Below, piece by piece: positions 5,419 through 5,646 of a DNA stretch of 5,646 nt (within the stretch, counting starts at the first letter, position 1; each line of letters begins with the position of its first letter). The notes under the pieces were generated by a model. The model was not told the origin of the DNA. It saw only the letters and a list, made by a program, of their open reading frames with translations, and ran no database searches. The translations under genes and the position numbers were made by a program. Origin of the DNA: Syntrophobacterales bacterium (lineage in GTDB: Bacteria; Desulfobacterota; Desulfobaccia; Desulfobaccales; 0-14-0-80-60-11). The stretch spans positions 1 through 5,646 of the forward strand of contig JAGVPN010000156.1 in the NCBI GenBank assembly GCA_020052215.1. Direction: 5' to 3'.

Positions 5419-5438
5419 AGGGTGCGTCCTACGCACCA
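5419..5438 (+). repeat. REP-like hairpin, right outer copy with altered head
   Basis: The same perfect hairpin (5421-5437), but the four bases before it are TAAG in place of GTAG. Its 20 bases are the exact reverse complement of 5371-5390, so together with the inner copy it makes an inverted pair with a 28-bp spacer, like a bacterial interspersed mosaic element. It lies 28 bp beyond the tsaD stop codon, in the tsaD 3' region. Confidence 0.8.
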
Positions 5439-5466
5439 GAAAGAAATTCACCAAAACAATAAAGCC

Positions 5467-5646
5467 TCACCCCCGGGAAAAGACGTCGCCGTTAAGGTCC
5501 AGGCGCTCGCCGGCCATGAGCAGCCGGTAGCCCAGGGCGGCCACCATGGCGGCGTTGTCGGTGCAGAGGGCCGGGGGAGGCAGGAAGAGATCAAGCCCCG
5601 CGCCCAGGGCGTGCTCTTGCAGCACCTGGCGCAGGCGGCCGTTGGC
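5467..5646 (-). CDS. tsaD: tRNA N6-adenosine threonylcarbamoyltransferase, C-terminal end (cut by window edge)
   Basis: The last 59 codons of a minus-strand gene that enters from the right edge. It reads ANGRLRQVL (1-9 of the fragment), corresponding to the GGVAANxxLR region of TsaD/Kae1/Gcp, then LDLFLPPPALCTDNAAMVAALGYRLLMAGE (18-47), which contains the highly conserved PPxxLCTDNAAMxAxxG block that contributes Asp to the metal and nucleotide site of this ASKHA-fold enzyme. TsaD, working with TsaB and TsaE, transfers the threonylcarbamoyl group to A37 of tRNAs that read ANN codons. The C-terminus, ending GERLDLNGDVFSRG, is of normal form and the stop is TGA at 5467-5469. The upstream part, with the metal-binding histidines, is outside the window. 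Downstream, 28 bp away, begins the REP-like repeat region. Confidence 0.92.
   Translation of the reverse strand, partial: ANGRLRQVLQEHALGAGLDLFLPPPALCTDNAAMVAALGYRLLMAGERLDLNGDVFSRG

Noticed and set aside
4777..5438. Three similar short palindromic repeats considered as a CRISPR remnant
   Set aside because: The copies are in mixed orientation, with a transposase gene between two of them and no regular spacers; the GTAG head and RAYT gene explain them better as REP elements.

Overview
The window suggests a GC-rich bacterium, most likely a deltaproteobacterial (Desulfobacterota-like) lineage. That guess rests on the gene mix, the overall feel of the proteins and the kinds of intergenic repeat; it is an inference without a database search. 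Every gene I can support lies on the minus strand, so transcription runs from right to left.

Layout in transcription order. (1) 5467-5646: the C-terminal end of tsaD (tRNA t6A37 synthesis), cut by the right edge. (2) 4777-5438: an apparently intact REP-associated tyrosine transposase (RAYT) gene, closely flanked by two inverted, GTAG-headed REP-like hairpins, with a third, degenerate REP copy toward tsaD. (3) 3181-4572: a nicotinate phosphoribosyltransferase with a TTG start; its stop codon overlaps the start of a DedA-family membrane protein (2583-3194) by 14 bp. (4) 2383-2582: a gap with an inverted pair of C-tract repeats. (5) 1582-2382: a purine-type nucleoside phosphorylase, overlapping by about 8 bp the start of a DUF1786 protein with actin/hexokinase-like phosphate motifs (531-1589). 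(6) 336-530: a gap with a 28-nt perfect palindrome nested inside a second inverted repeat. (7) 1-335: the N-terminal third of a metallo-beta-lactamase-fold hydrolase, cut by the left edge.

Metabolically, two genes handle free bases and ribosyl groups. Nicotinate phosphoribosyltransferase makes nicotinate mononucleotide for NAD salvage, and the nucleoside phosphorylase splits nucleosides to base plus ribose-1-phosphate. They sit in separate translationally coupled pairs, each with a less understood partner (DedA, DUF1786). The overlap of nucleoside phosphorylase and DUF1786 is the most informative functional link, because the DUF1786 family is often labelled a pyruvate formate-lyase activating enzyme without sequence support.

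The most unusual content is in the intergenic DNA: three different families of hairpin-forming repeats sit between otherwise ordinary genes, and one surrounds a transposase whose family is known to act on such hairpins. I see no CRISPR array, tRNA, rRNA, prophage or obvious defence system.
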